A stretch of 64,000 nucleotides of DNA. Origin: an uncultured Flavobacterium sp. (GTDB lineage: Bacteria; Bacteroidota; Bacteroidia; Flavobacteriales; Flavobacteriaceae). Under the pieces are notes generated by a model, which was not told where the DNA came from, made no database searches, and was given only the letters and a program-made list of their open reading frames with translations. The position numbers and the translations under genes are program-made. Where the stretch lies: positions 104,775 through 168,774 of the forward strand of contig NZ_OY730248.1 in the NCBI RefSeq assembly GCF_963422545.1. The letters run 5' to 3'. Every line of letters starts with the position of its first letter. Position 1 is the stretch's first letter. Positions 7,271-15,648 of the stretch are shown piece after piece.

Positions 7271-9190
7271 TTATTTTACCTCTTTTAGTTTATTTTTTGC
7301 TCCTATTCCGCTTTCATTAAATGCTTCTATTGTAAAATAATATTTTGTGCCTTTATCTAAACCTCTAAAATCATACGAACTTTCATCATAGACCATAATG
7401 CTGTTATACAATTTATCAGGACTTATTCCGTAGTAAATATTATAACCAATAGCATCTGCTTGTTTTTTCCATGAAATCATTGCATTTCGAGAATCTTTTA
7501 CATTTCTGTCTACTTTAAAATCTGAAACTGGTTTTGGTTTTTCTGATAATCCATTTCCAAAAACTCTAAAATCAGAAACTGCAAATAATCCCGAAGCATT
7601 GTGAATATTCACCATCTTAATATAACGTGCTTTAATTGGTTTTGTCAATTCGACGTAATCATGAGGAACATCTTTTGCATTTTGAGATTTATCAACTACT
7701 AATGTCCAATTTACGGCATCATCAGACATGAAGATTTTGTATTGATAATAAATGTCCATTGCCTTGTTGTATTGTGTTGCTTTATGATCTGCATAATTAA
7801 TTTGCAAAGCGTTTACTTGCATTTGTCTGCCTAAATCAAGTTGAAGCCATTCGCCTGGTTTATCTGTTTTTGCTGACCAATAAGTCTGAATATTTTCATC
7901 AGTTAAATTATTGGCTCCGTAGCAAAATTTCTCATATACTTTTTTACCACCGTTGTCCATTCTGTGTGTTTCAACTTCCATACATTCTTCCGAAGAAGAA
8001 ACTATTACCGGCTTTTTGTATGAAAGTAACATCCATCCTGATGAAGCTCCTTTTTCCTGATTGCGTTCTCCGGTTGGTAATACTATCGGAAAATCTCCGT
8101 AAGAAGTTATCGAATACATCACATCGTCTTTGTCAAATCCGGCAGGAAACATATCTATACGACGCTCAAAACGGTCTTTTATAGAAATTTTGCAGGTTCC
8201 TGTATTCCAATAATTCCCATAATTATCTGCAAAGGTATTTCCGTGTCCGGCTCCAATCACAAATCCGCCTGGTTTATAAGACATTGGATTGTGTTTTTGA
8301 TATACAAATGGCCCTAACGGATTATCGCCAACATGAACACCATTTGCATAACCTTTAAATTCAGTAGCAGGCGCTCCGTATTGCATATAATATTTTCCGT
8401 TGTGTTTGGTCATCCACGCTCCTTCAATAAAATTACCCCAAGGCGCTGGTTCCATATCGTTATTTGGTCCAAAACGTTCCCAACCGTGGTTTGCAGGATC
8501 TAAAATCGCTACTTCTTTTATTTGACCGTAAGGACGCTGAATATCTTCAACTTCTGTCGCTTTATACAATTGTGCATAATCTGCCTGATTTCCTTTTGGA
8601 AGCCATGTCTTATAATCAACCTCAGTACCCACAAGCGGTAATTTTCCACTTGATCCGTAATACATATATACTTTTTTATCATCATCCTGAAAAATAGCCG
8701 GATCCCAAGTTGGCAGCATTGCTTTATCCACATGTCTCAGCCATTGTCCTGATTTTGGATCTGCTGTTTTCCAGATTGGGTGATCCCTTTTCCAGGTTGA
8801 CCCAACATAAAATAAAGTATCATTTACAACCCACGCAGCCGGCGCACATTGGTCATCATCAGCAGGTTTTCTTTGAAAACTTCCGTAAACAAATTTCCAG
8901 TCAGACATGTCTTTACTCCAAAAATATCCCGCCTGATTTGTTGCAAATAAATAATACTCGCCTTTATATGTAATTATAACAGGATCTGCACTTGAACGAC
9001 GGGATTCGGGAATTCCGTTGTGATTTTCAGTTGTATAATTGTATCCAATATTAATTGGATTACAATACGTTGTTGCGGGTTTGTTTGGGTCAAACCATTC
9101 CGTTTTTCCCGGAATAGTATTCTGTGCTATTGCATTGGTATTAAAACCAATAAACATTAGTAAAGCAGGTAATAAATATAGTTTTTTCAT
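7271..9190 (-). CDS. GH43-like glycoside hydrolase with F5/8C and fibronectin III domains
   Basis: A 639-residue secreted enzyme with a signal peptide to about residue 22. Residues 40-375 form a five-bladed propeller. The GH43-type acidic triad is visible: Asp69 in SSADPVI (base), Asp163 in TWDPAIF (modulator) and Glu256 in FIEGAW (acid). Residues of about 400-545 form a discoidin (F5/8 type C) carbohydrate-binding module, and about 550-639 a fibronectin III domain. GH43 and its relatives release arabinose, xylose or galactose. The linkage cleaved here cannot be read from sequence. The phosphodiesterase gene lies 41 bases upstream on the same strand, so they probably share a transcript. Confidence 0.85.
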   Translation of the reverse strand: MKKLYLLPALLMFIGFNTNAIAQNTIPGKTEWFDPNKPATTYCNPINIGYNYTTENHNGIPESRRSSADPVIITYKGEYYLFATNQAGYFWSKDMSDWKFVYGSFQRKPADDDQCAPAAWVVNDTLFYVGSTWKRDHPIWKTADPKSGQWLRHVDKAMLPTWDPAIFQDDDKKVYMYYGSSGKLPLVGTEVDYKTWLPKGNQADYAQLYKATEVEDIQRPYGQIKEVAILDPANHGWERFGPNNDMEPAPWGNFIEGAWMTKHNGKYYMQYGAPATEFKGYANGVHVGDNPLGPFVYQKHNPMSYKPGGFVIGAGHGNTFADNYGNYWNTGTCKISIKDRFERRIDMFPAGFDKDDVMYSITSYGDFPIVLPTGERNQEKGASSGWMLLSYKKPVIVSSSEECMEVETHRMDNGGKKVYEKFCYGANNLTDENIQTYWSAKTDKPGEWLQLDLGRQMQVNALQINYADHKATQYNKAMDIYYQYKIFMSDDAVNWTLVVDKSQNAKDVPHDYVELTKPIKARYIKMVNIHNASGLFAVSDFRVFGNGLSEKPKPVSDFKVDRNVKDSRNAMISWKKQADAIGYNIYYGISPDKLYNSIMVYDESSYDFRGLDKGTKYYFTIEAFNESGIGAKNKLKEVK

Positions 9191-9231
9191 AATTTTATTT
9201 TTTTAAGCAAAATAAGCTCAATACGAAAGAG

Positions 9232-10017
9232 CTAATTTTTCTTTTTTAATCTTTCATTCAATAATTCAGGTTCATTGGTTGTGATGTAATCAAAATTATT
9301 TCCAATTATCCAATCCATAACATCAGCATCATTAACGGTCCAGACATTTAAAATAATCTTATTGTCTTTTGCTTCTTTTATCCATTCAGGATGTTTTTGA
9401 AAGACTGAATAATGGTAATCAATACCAGAAATATTATCTTTTTTTACTTCGGCAGGTGATTTATTTCCTTCCAGATATTGCAATGAAGCTTTTGGGTCTA
9501 TTTGCTGAATTTGTTTTAGAATTTCGTAATCAAAACTTATGTAGCAGGTTATTTTATCGGCATTACCTTTTTTGATTGTTTCAACAGTTTTTATTGCAGT
9601 CTCTTTTCCTCTTTCTTTACTTATTTCCGAAGGTTTTATTTCACAAACCAAAAGTGTGTGTTTGTTATTTCTTTTTCCTTCTGTAATATATTCGTGTAGA
9701 GTTGGCAGTTTCTCTCCGTTTGAAAGTTTAAACTTTATTAGATCTTCATAATTTGTTTCTTCAATAAGCAATTTGTTATAATGCGCATCGTGATTGATTA
9801 CAAGAGAATCATCGGCTGTTCTCCAAACGTCAAATTCTGAACCAACGAGTTTCATATCAATTGCATGTCTAAGAGAGGCTATTGAATTTTCAGGCAGATT
9901 ATTCTTTTTCCACGCTCCGCGATGTGCTACAATACCATTTTTTTTCGCACTACAAGAAGAGAAAACTACCATTATCAACGTTAAAACAAATGCGCTGGAA
10001 ATTTTAATTGTATTCAT
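9232..10017 (-). CDS. Glycerophosphodiester phosphodiesterase lipoprotein
   Basis: A 261-residue lipoprotein with a lipobox ending at Cys22 (VFSSC). The GDPD barrel motifs are complete: His32-Arg33 in VAHRGAW, Glu43 in PENS, Glu61 and Asp63 in GSEFDVW, His76 in NHDAHY, plus CEIKPS and NVWTVND. The family cleaves glycerophosphodiesters to glycerol-3-phosphate and an alcohol. Classical substrates are deacylated phospholipids. The position beside glycosidases next to a beta-1,2-glucan locus also allows removal of phosphoglycerol from a glycan. A terminator separates it from the GH3 gene, so it probably starts its own transcript. The family call is firm; the substrate is not. Confidence 0.9.
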   Translation of the reverse strand: MNTIKISSAFVLTLIMVVFSSCSAKKNGIVAHRGAWKKNNLPENSIASLRHAIDMKLVGSEFDVWRTADDSLVINHDAHYNKLLIEETNYEDLIKFKLSNGEKLPTLHEYITEGKRNNKHTLLVCEIKPSEISKERGKETAIKTVETIKKGNADKITCYISFDYEILKQIQQIDPKASLQYLEGNKSPAEVKKDNISGIDYHYSVFQKHPEWIKEAKDNKIILNVWTVNDADVMDWIIGNNFDYITTNEPELLNERLKKKN

Positions 10018-10046
10018 TGTATAGAAATTAAATTTATACTTTTCTA

Positions 10047-10078
10047 AAAAGCTAAGAGTTAACGATTTTACCTACAAA
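10047..10078 (-). promoter_or_regulatory. Candidate promoter for the GDPD-GH43 unit
   Basis: On the minus strand TTTG (10078-10075) is followed after 20 bases by TAGCTTTT (10054-10047), one base from the TAnnTTTG consensus. It lies 30 bases upstream of the phosphodiesterase start and downstream of the terminator of the GH3 unit. Confidence 0.35.
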
Positions 10079-10102
10079 CCACTAACCAAAAAGCGAAAAA
10101 AA

Positions 10103-10130
10103 AGCCCTTCGTCAACCAATACGAAGGGCT
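10103..10130 (-). terminator. Intrinsic terminator after the GH3 gene
   Basis: The 10-bp stem AGCCCTTCGT / ACGAAGGGCT has an 8-base loop. On the minus strand it is followed by a run of T, so it ends the PUL transcript 20 bases after the GH3 stop codon. Confidence 0.85.
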
Positions 10131-10150
10131 AATTAAAATAAATAAACCAA

Positions 10151-12451
10151 CTATTTAATTAATTCGAAACTAACTTTCTTGTCGGCATTTGAATTTCCTC
10201 CAACGAAAATATCAAACTGTCCAGGTTCTGCTACGAACTGTAAATCAGAATTATAAAATTTTAAATCTTCAACTGTGATATCAAATGACACAGTTTGTTT
10301 TTCACCTTTTTTAAGTGTTATTTTTTGGAAATTTTTCAATTCTCTAACTGGTCTTGTTACTGAACCTACTAAGTCTCTAATATATAATTGAACGGTTTCT
10401 TTTCCGTCATAATTTCCGGTGTTTGCAACATCAACAGTAACTTTTAATTTTCCGCTGAAATTCATTTTATCAGAAGAAATTTTCAGGTTTGAATATTCAA
10501 AAGATGTATAACTTAATCCGAAACCAAATGGGAATAATGGCTCGTTTCTTTCATCGATATAGTTAGATCTGAATTTTTCGAATTTACCTTCTGTATTTGA
10601 AAGTGGTCTTCCTGTATTTTTGTGTGCGTAATAAATTGGTAATTGTCCAACGCTTCTTGGAAAAGTTGCTGTTAATTTCCCTGAAGGATTTACATCTCCA
10701 AATAAAACATCCGCAATAGCGTAACCTGCTTCACTACCTGCAAACCAAACATTTAAAATAGCAGGAACCGTTTCATTTTCTTCTTTTATCACTAACGGAC
10801 GACCATCAAATAAAACTAATACAACTGGTTTTCCTGTTTTTAATAAAGCATTTAATAAATCTTTTTGAGCTTGTGGAATTTCTAAATTCGTACGGCTGCT
10901 GGATTCTCCACTCATTTCTGCAGATTCTCCAAGTGCTGCAACAATTACATCTGATTGATTTGCAACTTTTAAAGCTTCAGCTAATAATTCTTCTTTTGAA
11001 CGACCGTCACGGTGTAATGTTTTTCCAAACATTGTTGCGTTAGTTTCAAAAGTTTCATCATAATCTAAGTTACTTCCTTTTGCATATAATACTTTTGCAG
11101 AAGGTCCTGCTACTTCTTTGATTCCTGCCAATAATGAAATAGCATTTTCCATTTTTGTAGCAACACTCCAGGTTCCCGGCATGTTTTCTTTAGCATCAGC
11201 CAGTGGCCCGATTAAAGCAATTGTTCCGGATTTTTTAAGTGGCAATACTTGGTTTTGATTTTTTAACAAAACCAATGATTGTGCAGAAATTGATCTTGCT
11301 TCTTTTCTGCTGTTTGAAGTAAAAATCTCCGTTTTCGCTCTTTTTTCATCGCAGTATTTATACGGATCCTGAAATAATCCTAAATCGTATTTTGCTTCTA
11401 AAATAAGTTTTACTGCATTGTCGATTGTCTCGATAGAAACTCTTTTTTCGTCTAACGATTTTTTCAAAGTTCCTAAGAAACCTTCTCCAACCATATCCAT
11501 TTCTACTCCAGCGTTTAATGCTAAAGCAGAAACATCCTGAAGATTACCCATTCCGTGTTCGATCATTTCAGGAATTCCTGTAAAATCTGTCACTACGAAA
11601 CCTTTAAAACCCCATTGTTTTCTTAAAACATCTGTCATTAACCATTTGTTTCCTGTTGCAGGAATTCCATCAATTTCGTTGAAAGAAGCCATAACTGAAC
11701 CGACTCCGGCATCAACAGCTGCTTTGTAAGGAGGGAAATAATCATTGAACATTCTGATGTGACTCATGTCAACAGTGTTGTAATCACGTCCTGCTTCCGG
11801 CGCTCCGTATAAAGCAAAATGTTTTACACATGCCATAATAGAATTATTCTTAGAAAGATCGTGTTGTTGGTATCCGTTTACCATTGCTTTTGCAATTTGG
11901 CTTCCTAAATACGGATCTTCTCCTGAACCTTCAGAAACTCTTCCCCAACGTGGGTCACGAGAAATATCAACCATTGGAGAGAATGTCCAGTTGATCCCGT
12001 CTGCACTTGCTTCCTGAGCCGCAATTTGCGCACTTCTTTCGATTAGATTCATATCCCATGTACAAGATAATCCTAACGGAATTGGGAATGTTGTTTCGTA
12101 ACCGTGAATTACATCCATACCAAAAATCAATGGAATTTTCAATCGGCTTTTTTCAACAGCAATCTTTTGTACTTCTTTAATTTTTTGAACAGATTTAATA
12201 TTGAATAAACCTCCTACTTTACCTTCAGCAATTTTTTTAGCCACATCAGAACTATTTGCTTGTCCTGTAGTAATATCTCCAGAAGTTGGTAAATTAAGCT
12301 GCCCTAATTTCTCGTCTAATGTCATTTTTGACAGTAACTCAGCTACAAACTCTGATTTTGGTTTAATTGTTACTGCATTTTTAGTGGTCTTTTTTTGAGC
12401 GTAACTCAAAACAGTACATCCTAAAAAAAGTAAGACTAATTTGTTTTTCAT
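10151..12451 (-). CDS. GH3 beta-glucosidase (BglX-like), periplasmic
   Basis: A 766-residue protein with a Sec signal (MKNKLVLLFLGCTVLSYAQ). The domains are the GH3 N-terminal barrel (about 35-350), the GH3 C-terminal alpha/beta domain (about 390-630) and a terminal fibronectin III-like domain (about 670-755). Asp289 in FVVTDFTGI stands where the catalytic nucleophile is expected, although most relatives have SDW or SDH here. The acid/base Glu fits SGESSSRTNLEIP near residue 500. The enzyme removes terminal glucose from beta-linked glucooligosaccharides. GH3 enzymes from beta-1,2-glucan loci of Bacteroides and Listeria act on sophoro-oligosaccharides, which fits the GH144 neighbour. It is the last gene of the PUL. 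Confidence 0.9.
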   Translation of the reverse strand: MKNKLVLLFLGCTVLSYAQKKTTKNAVTIKPKSEFVAELLSKMTLDEKLGQLNLPTSGDITTGQANSSDVAKKIAEGKVGGLFNIKSVQKIKEVQKIAVEKSRLKIPLIFGMDVIHGYETTFPIPLGLSCTWDMNLIERSAQIAAQEASADGINWTFSPMVDISRDPRWGRVSEGSGEDPYLGSQIAKAMVNGYQQHDLSKNNSIMACVKHFALYGAPEAGRDYNTVDMSHIRMFNDYFPPYKAAVDAGVGSVMASFNEIDGIPATGNKWLMTDVLRKQWGFKGFVVTDFTGIPEMIEHGMGNLQDVSALALNAGVEMDMVGEGFLGTLKKSLDEKRVSIETIDNAVKLILEAKYDLGLFQDPYKYCDEKRAKTEIFTSNSRKEARSISAQSLVLLKNQNQVLPLKKSGTIALIGPLADAKENMPGTWSVATKMENAISLLAGIKEVAGPSAKVLYAKGSNLDYDETFETNATMFGKTLHRDGRSKEELLAEALKVANQSDVIVAALGESAEMSGESSSRTNLEIPQAQKDLLNALLKTGKPVVLVLFDGRPLVIKEENETVPAILNVWFAGSEAGYAIADVLFGDVNPSGKLTATFPRSVGQLPIYYAHKNTGRPLSNTEGKFEKFRSNYIDERNEPLFPFGFGLSYTSFEYSNLKISSDKMNFSGKLKVTVDVANTGNYDGKETVQLYIRDLVGSVTRPVRELKNFQKITLKKGEKQTVSFDITVEDLKFYNSDLQFVAEPGQFDIFVGGNSNADKKVSFELIK

Positions 12452-12484
12452 GTCTATCTAATATTTGTTTTTTAATGGAATATG

Positions 12485-12531
12485 GAATCGCTTTTCTTCA
12501 TTCTGCTTGTAATTTGGAATCAAAGCGATTT
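12485..12531. repeat. Inverted repeat between esterase and GH3 genes
   Basis: GAATCGCTTT and AAAGCGATTT form a stem with a 27-base loop in the short spacer between two PUL genes. It could be an mRNA-processing or attenuation hairpin. No T-run marks it as a terminator. Confidence 0.35.
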
Positions 12532-12544
12532 CATTCTATTCTAT

Positions 12545-13258
12545 TTATTTGTTCGTATTCGTTTTTATTTGTTTAAACATCCAGTCATAAATTTCAGGAT
12601 TGTCATAAACTCTTGACCAACTATCGTGACCTGCGTCATCAAAAATGGTCAATTGAACATCTTTGGCATTGCATTTTTTTAATTCTTTGTAAATCGATAT
12701 TGCATAATCTACCTTTACTACATCGTCTAATAACCCGTGAAAAATTCTGGTTGGAATAGCAACTATTTTACAAGCACTTTCTAACTCAATCAAATCAACA
12801 AAGCCAGAAATTGGTACTATTGCCGCAAACTTATCCGGATATGAAAGCGCCAAATTCCATGCTGCCCAACCTCCGGAACTTAAACCTGTAACATATATTC
12901 TGTTGGGATCTATTTTGTTCTCTTTTTGAATTTTTAAAATCAACTCATTAATAGATTCAATATCCCATTTTTCATCTTCTTTGCATTGTGGAGCCAGAAC
13001 ATAAGTATCTAATGCATGGGTTTTTAAATACTTTAAAGGTCCATGAATTTTTACTTTTTCTATATCCGTTCCCTTCTCTCCATCTCCTGAAATAAAAACT
13101 ATTAATGGCTTATTTTCTTTTGTATTAGCAGGTTTGTGTAATACATAGCCTAATTCATGTTTTACCATCATCTCCGTTTTTATTGTTCCGATTGTTTCGC
13201 TTTGTGCAAAACTTAGGACAGAAAATAAGAAAGCTATTAATACTAGTTTATATTTCAT
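12545..13258 (-). CDS. Secreted alpha/beta-hydrolase esterase
   Basis: A 237-residue protein with a Sec signal ending SFAQ at residue 19. The alpha/beta-hydrolase triad is visible: Ser127 in GLSSG (GxSxG), an Asp in HGLLDDVVKV (178 or 179) and His211 in DDAGHDSW. An oxyanion-type loop FISGDGEKG lies near residue 56. It resembles the phospholipase/carboxylesterase and PHB-depolymerase group often found in PULs, where such enzymes remove acyl groups. It lies between the GH144 and GH3 genes, 15 bases after the former. Removal of acetyl or succinyl groups from the glucan is a reasonable inference. Confidence 0.8.
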   Translation of the reverse strand: MKYKLVLIAFLFSVLSFAQSETIGTIKTEMMVKHELGYVLHKPANTKENKPLIVFISGDGEKGTDIEKVKIHGPLKYLKTHALDTYVLAPQCKEDEKWDIESINELILKIQKENKIDPNRIYVTGLSSGGWAAWNLALSYPDKFAAIVPISGFVDLIELESACKIVAIPTRIFHGLLDDVVKVDYAISIYKELKKCNAKDVQLTIFDDAGHDSWSRVYDNPEIYDWMFKQIKTNTNK

Positions 13259-13273
13259 TTATTGAATAGACAT

Positions 13274-14659
13274 TTAGAATCCGTATTTAGTTGAATTAAA
13301 TCCAAGTTTGATTAATCCTTGTTTTGTATCTGACGCATTCATAAATAATTTCCATAGCAAACCACTTCTGTAGTTTTCAATCATAGGAGCAATTGTTCCC
13401 TGATCAATTGCCAAATAACGGGCAGTCACCCAATTGTATTGCGGTGAAAACGCATCATAAGGACCTGCAATTCCTACGTATTTTGATTTATTATTATCAT
13501 ATAAATAATGTAAAAACTTCATGGATTCTGTTGGCGTGTATGGAAATGATGATAACGCAGCTGTTGGAGAGATAACACCATTATCGTTATTAGGCTGATG
13601 TGCTGTATATCCAGTTGTTCCATCAGGATTACGAGTATAACTTGCTGTAAGCCCCCAACATTTATCTGAATAATCTTTAAAACCTTTTGGGTTAGCAACG
13701 CTATACTGAACCATGATTTTAGCATGATTTTGCGTCAATTGCCAGTAATCTGCATATTTGTCTTTCAAGTTATTTGGATCTAAACCTAAATACGAATAAT
13801 GTGACCAGAACATTGGCCCCACATTTCCTGTAGCTCCGTTATAATTTAAAACAACCGGAATTCCATATTGAGAACCTCCATTTACAATAGCACCATTTCT
13901 TGCCCAAGCCTGGTGATATGCTTCAGCAGAAATTGGATGTGTTGGTGACGAAGCTGCCATTACATAAGTAATTAAACATTCGTTGTACCCTTCTAATTTA
14001 AAATTCATTTCCCAACCATAGTTAGGTGACCAATGCCAATATAAAGCGTTTTCTCCGCGTGTATACCAGTCCCATTCTACACCTTTCCAAAGTTCATCTG
14101 CTTTAGCTGCTAACTCTTTCTCTGCTGTACTTCCATTTTTAAAGTACTCTCTAATAGTAATTAAGGCCTGACAAACGAAAGATGTTTCAACCAAATCTCC
14201 ACCATTATCTTTTGTTCCAAACGGTATAACCTTACCTGATTTATTGTCCATCCAATGTGGCCATGCTCCATGAAAACGTTCTGCCTTTTCAAGGAAAGTT
14301 AATGCTGTTGTAAGTCTAGAAACAGCTTCGGCTCTTGGCAAAAAACCTCTTTCTACTCCTACAACAATTGTCATTAACCCAAAACCGGAACCACCAGTAG
14401 TTATAATGTTTGACTCAAAATTAGGATCTTCAGTTAGATATCTCTCCCTTGCTAATTTTGAAGTAGGATCTGCATACTCCCAAAAATATTTTATTGCATC
14501 TTTTTGAACCTGATCCATAGCTTCAGCATCTGTCAAAGGTTTAGTTGGTGTTGTCGGGTTTGTTGGCAATGGTGTTCCTCCTTTACTTCCATCTGGTGTT
14601 GATGATGAACATGAGGTGAAAAAACTTAAAAAAACGACTAAGTATATTGAAATTTTCAT
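13274..14659 (-). CDS. GH144-type endo-beta-1,2-glucanase lipoprotein ('glucoamylase' family)
   Basis: A 461-residue lipoprotein with the lipobox ending at Cys17 (FFTSCSSS), then a Thr/Pro linker, then an (alpha/alpha)6 barrel of the Pfam 'glycoamylase' type. Family members from Chitinophaga are endo-beta-1,2-glucanases (GH144). Acidic residues Asp151, Asp155, Glu158 (DNGGDLVETSF) and Glu227 (EGYNECL) keep the spacing of the Asp135/Asp139/Glu142/Glu211 set that I recall as important in the Chitinophaga enzyme. It probably sits on the cell surface and cuts long beta-1,2-glucan for SusCD. It lies downstream of a hairpin that separates SusCD-LamG from the enzymes. Confidence 0.85.
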   Translation of the reverse strand: MKISIYLVVFLSFFTSCSSSTPDGSKGGTPLPTNPTTPTKPLTDAEAMDQVQKDAIKYFWEYADPTSKLARERYLTEDPNFESNIITTGGSGFGLMTIVVGVERGFLPRAEAVSRLTTALTFLEKAERFHGAWPHWMDNKSGKVIPFGTKDNGGDLVETSFVCQALITIREYFKNGSTAEKELAAKADELWKGVEWDWYTRGENALYWHWSPNYGWEMNFKLEGYNECLITYVMAASSPTHPISAEAYHQAWARNGAIVNGGSQYGIPVVLNYNGATGNVGPMFWSHYSYLGLDPNNLKDKYADYWQLTQNHAKIMVQYSVANPKGFKDYSDKCWGLTASYTRNPDGTTGYTAHQPNNDNGVISPTAALSSFPYTPTESMKFLHYLYDNNKSKYVGIAGPYDAFSPQYNWVTARYLAIDQGTIAPMIENYRSGLLWKLFMNASDTKQGLIKLGFNSTKYGF

Positions 14660-14693
14660 TGTCTATAAAATAATATATTACTAATTAAAAACA

Positions 14694-14715
14694 CACCTGG
14701 ATTTTACTCCAGGTG
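14694..14715 (-). terminator. Hairpin between LamG and GH144 genes (partial terminator or attenuator)
   Basis: The stem CACCTGGA / TCCAGGTG has a 6-base loop and, on the minus strand, is followed by TGTTTTT. It lies just after the LamG gene inside the PUL. Read-through would give less enzyme mRNA than SusCD mRNA. Confidence 0.6.
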
Positions 14716-14730
14716 CATTTTGAATAAAAT

Positions 14731-15630
14731 TTATCTTTTGTCTTTTTCTAATTTATAAAGAGCCACAACTTCATTATCTGTAAGTGGTGTGTCATAGATT
14801 CTGAATTCATCCATTAAACCAGTATAATGAAGCATCCAACCATCTGCATTTCCCCAAGGAGCACCCAAATGTTGCTGATAACCTCCAATAATAAATTTAG
14901 ATACTTCAGAATTAGCCAATTCACCATAAGGAGCGCCTCCCGTTAAAGGATCACTTGCATATCTCTTTGAAATAGACGCCGGTATATTTAATTTTTGTCC
15001 ATCAACATAAATACTATATGTCGAACTTGTTCCATTATAAGTCCAAACTAAATGTTTCCATGCTCCAAACATATTGGGTAAGACATTTGCTCCTGCATGT
15101 TCAATAAATTGTCCGGCCCAAGGTATACTTGGTGTGACATCTTTTTGAATGTGATTTTTCATCAACATTGTAGTTGCTGGTCCTGTTCCTTCAATAAGTG
15201 TAAAAATATTACCCCAAAAATCAGTTTTTTTAGGAAGCATAAATAGAGATTGCGCTCCACCAGTATGCGGATCAGTTTTAATCCACATTGAAACTGTAAT
15301 GCTTTTTAAATTTACTATTGGATTGCCAACAGTATTATAAGCAATAAAAGAACTTGTAGAGCCTTTATAAGCGTCTCCTTTTATTCCAGTGTCGTAAGAC
15401 ACATTCGTTCCTGATCCGTCTGTTATGTTATTTTTTGAATCAGTAATATTACCATCAAAACTAAATTTAGAAACTAAATGAGCAGCGGCAATATCATCTG
15501 AATTCTCATATCCTCCAATTGACTCATAAGGAATTGGACTGTTTACTTTATCAATACTATCCTCGCAGCTAACAAATAATGAAGAAGCTAAAGCAAAAGA
15601 AAGCATGAAAATAGATTTATTTTTTTTCAT
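14731..15630 (-). CDS. LamG-domain surface lipoprotein (PUL glycan-binding candidate)
   Basis: A 299-residue lipoprotein with lipobox ending at Cys22 (LFVSCEDS). Residues of about 60-290 form a concanavalin-like LamG domain: SMWIKTDPHTGGAQSLFML, WKHLVWTYNGTSSTYSIYVDGQKL and LMDEFRIYDTPLTDNEVVALYK. It sits in the place where PULs encode SusE/F-like surface glycan-binding proteins, 18 bases after susD. A binding role is likely. LamG domains can also be hydrolases, but no catalytic Glu pair was recognised here. Confidence 0.8.
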   Translation of the reverse strand: MKKNKSIFMLSFALASSLFVSCEDSIDKVNSPIPYESIGGYENSDDIAAAHLVSKFSFDGNITDSKNNITDGSGTNVSYDTGIKGDAYKGSTSSFIAYNTVGNPIVNLKSITVSMWIKTDPHTGGAQSLFMLPKKTDFWGNIFTLIEGTGPATTMLMKNHIQKDVTPSIPWAGQFIEHAGANVLPNMFGAWKHLVWTYNGTSSTYSIYVDGQKLNIPASISKRYASDPLTGGAPYGELANSEVSKFIIGGYQQHLGAPWGNADGWMLHYTGLMDEFRIYDTPLTDNEVVALYKLEKDKR

Positions 15631-15648
15631 TTTTAATGTCTTTAAGAA

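Noticed and set aside
10151..12451. Frameshift or defect in the GH3 gene because of the unusual TDFTG motif
   Set aside because: The full-length frame, acid/base region and C-terminal domains are intact; the motif is a variant, not damage.
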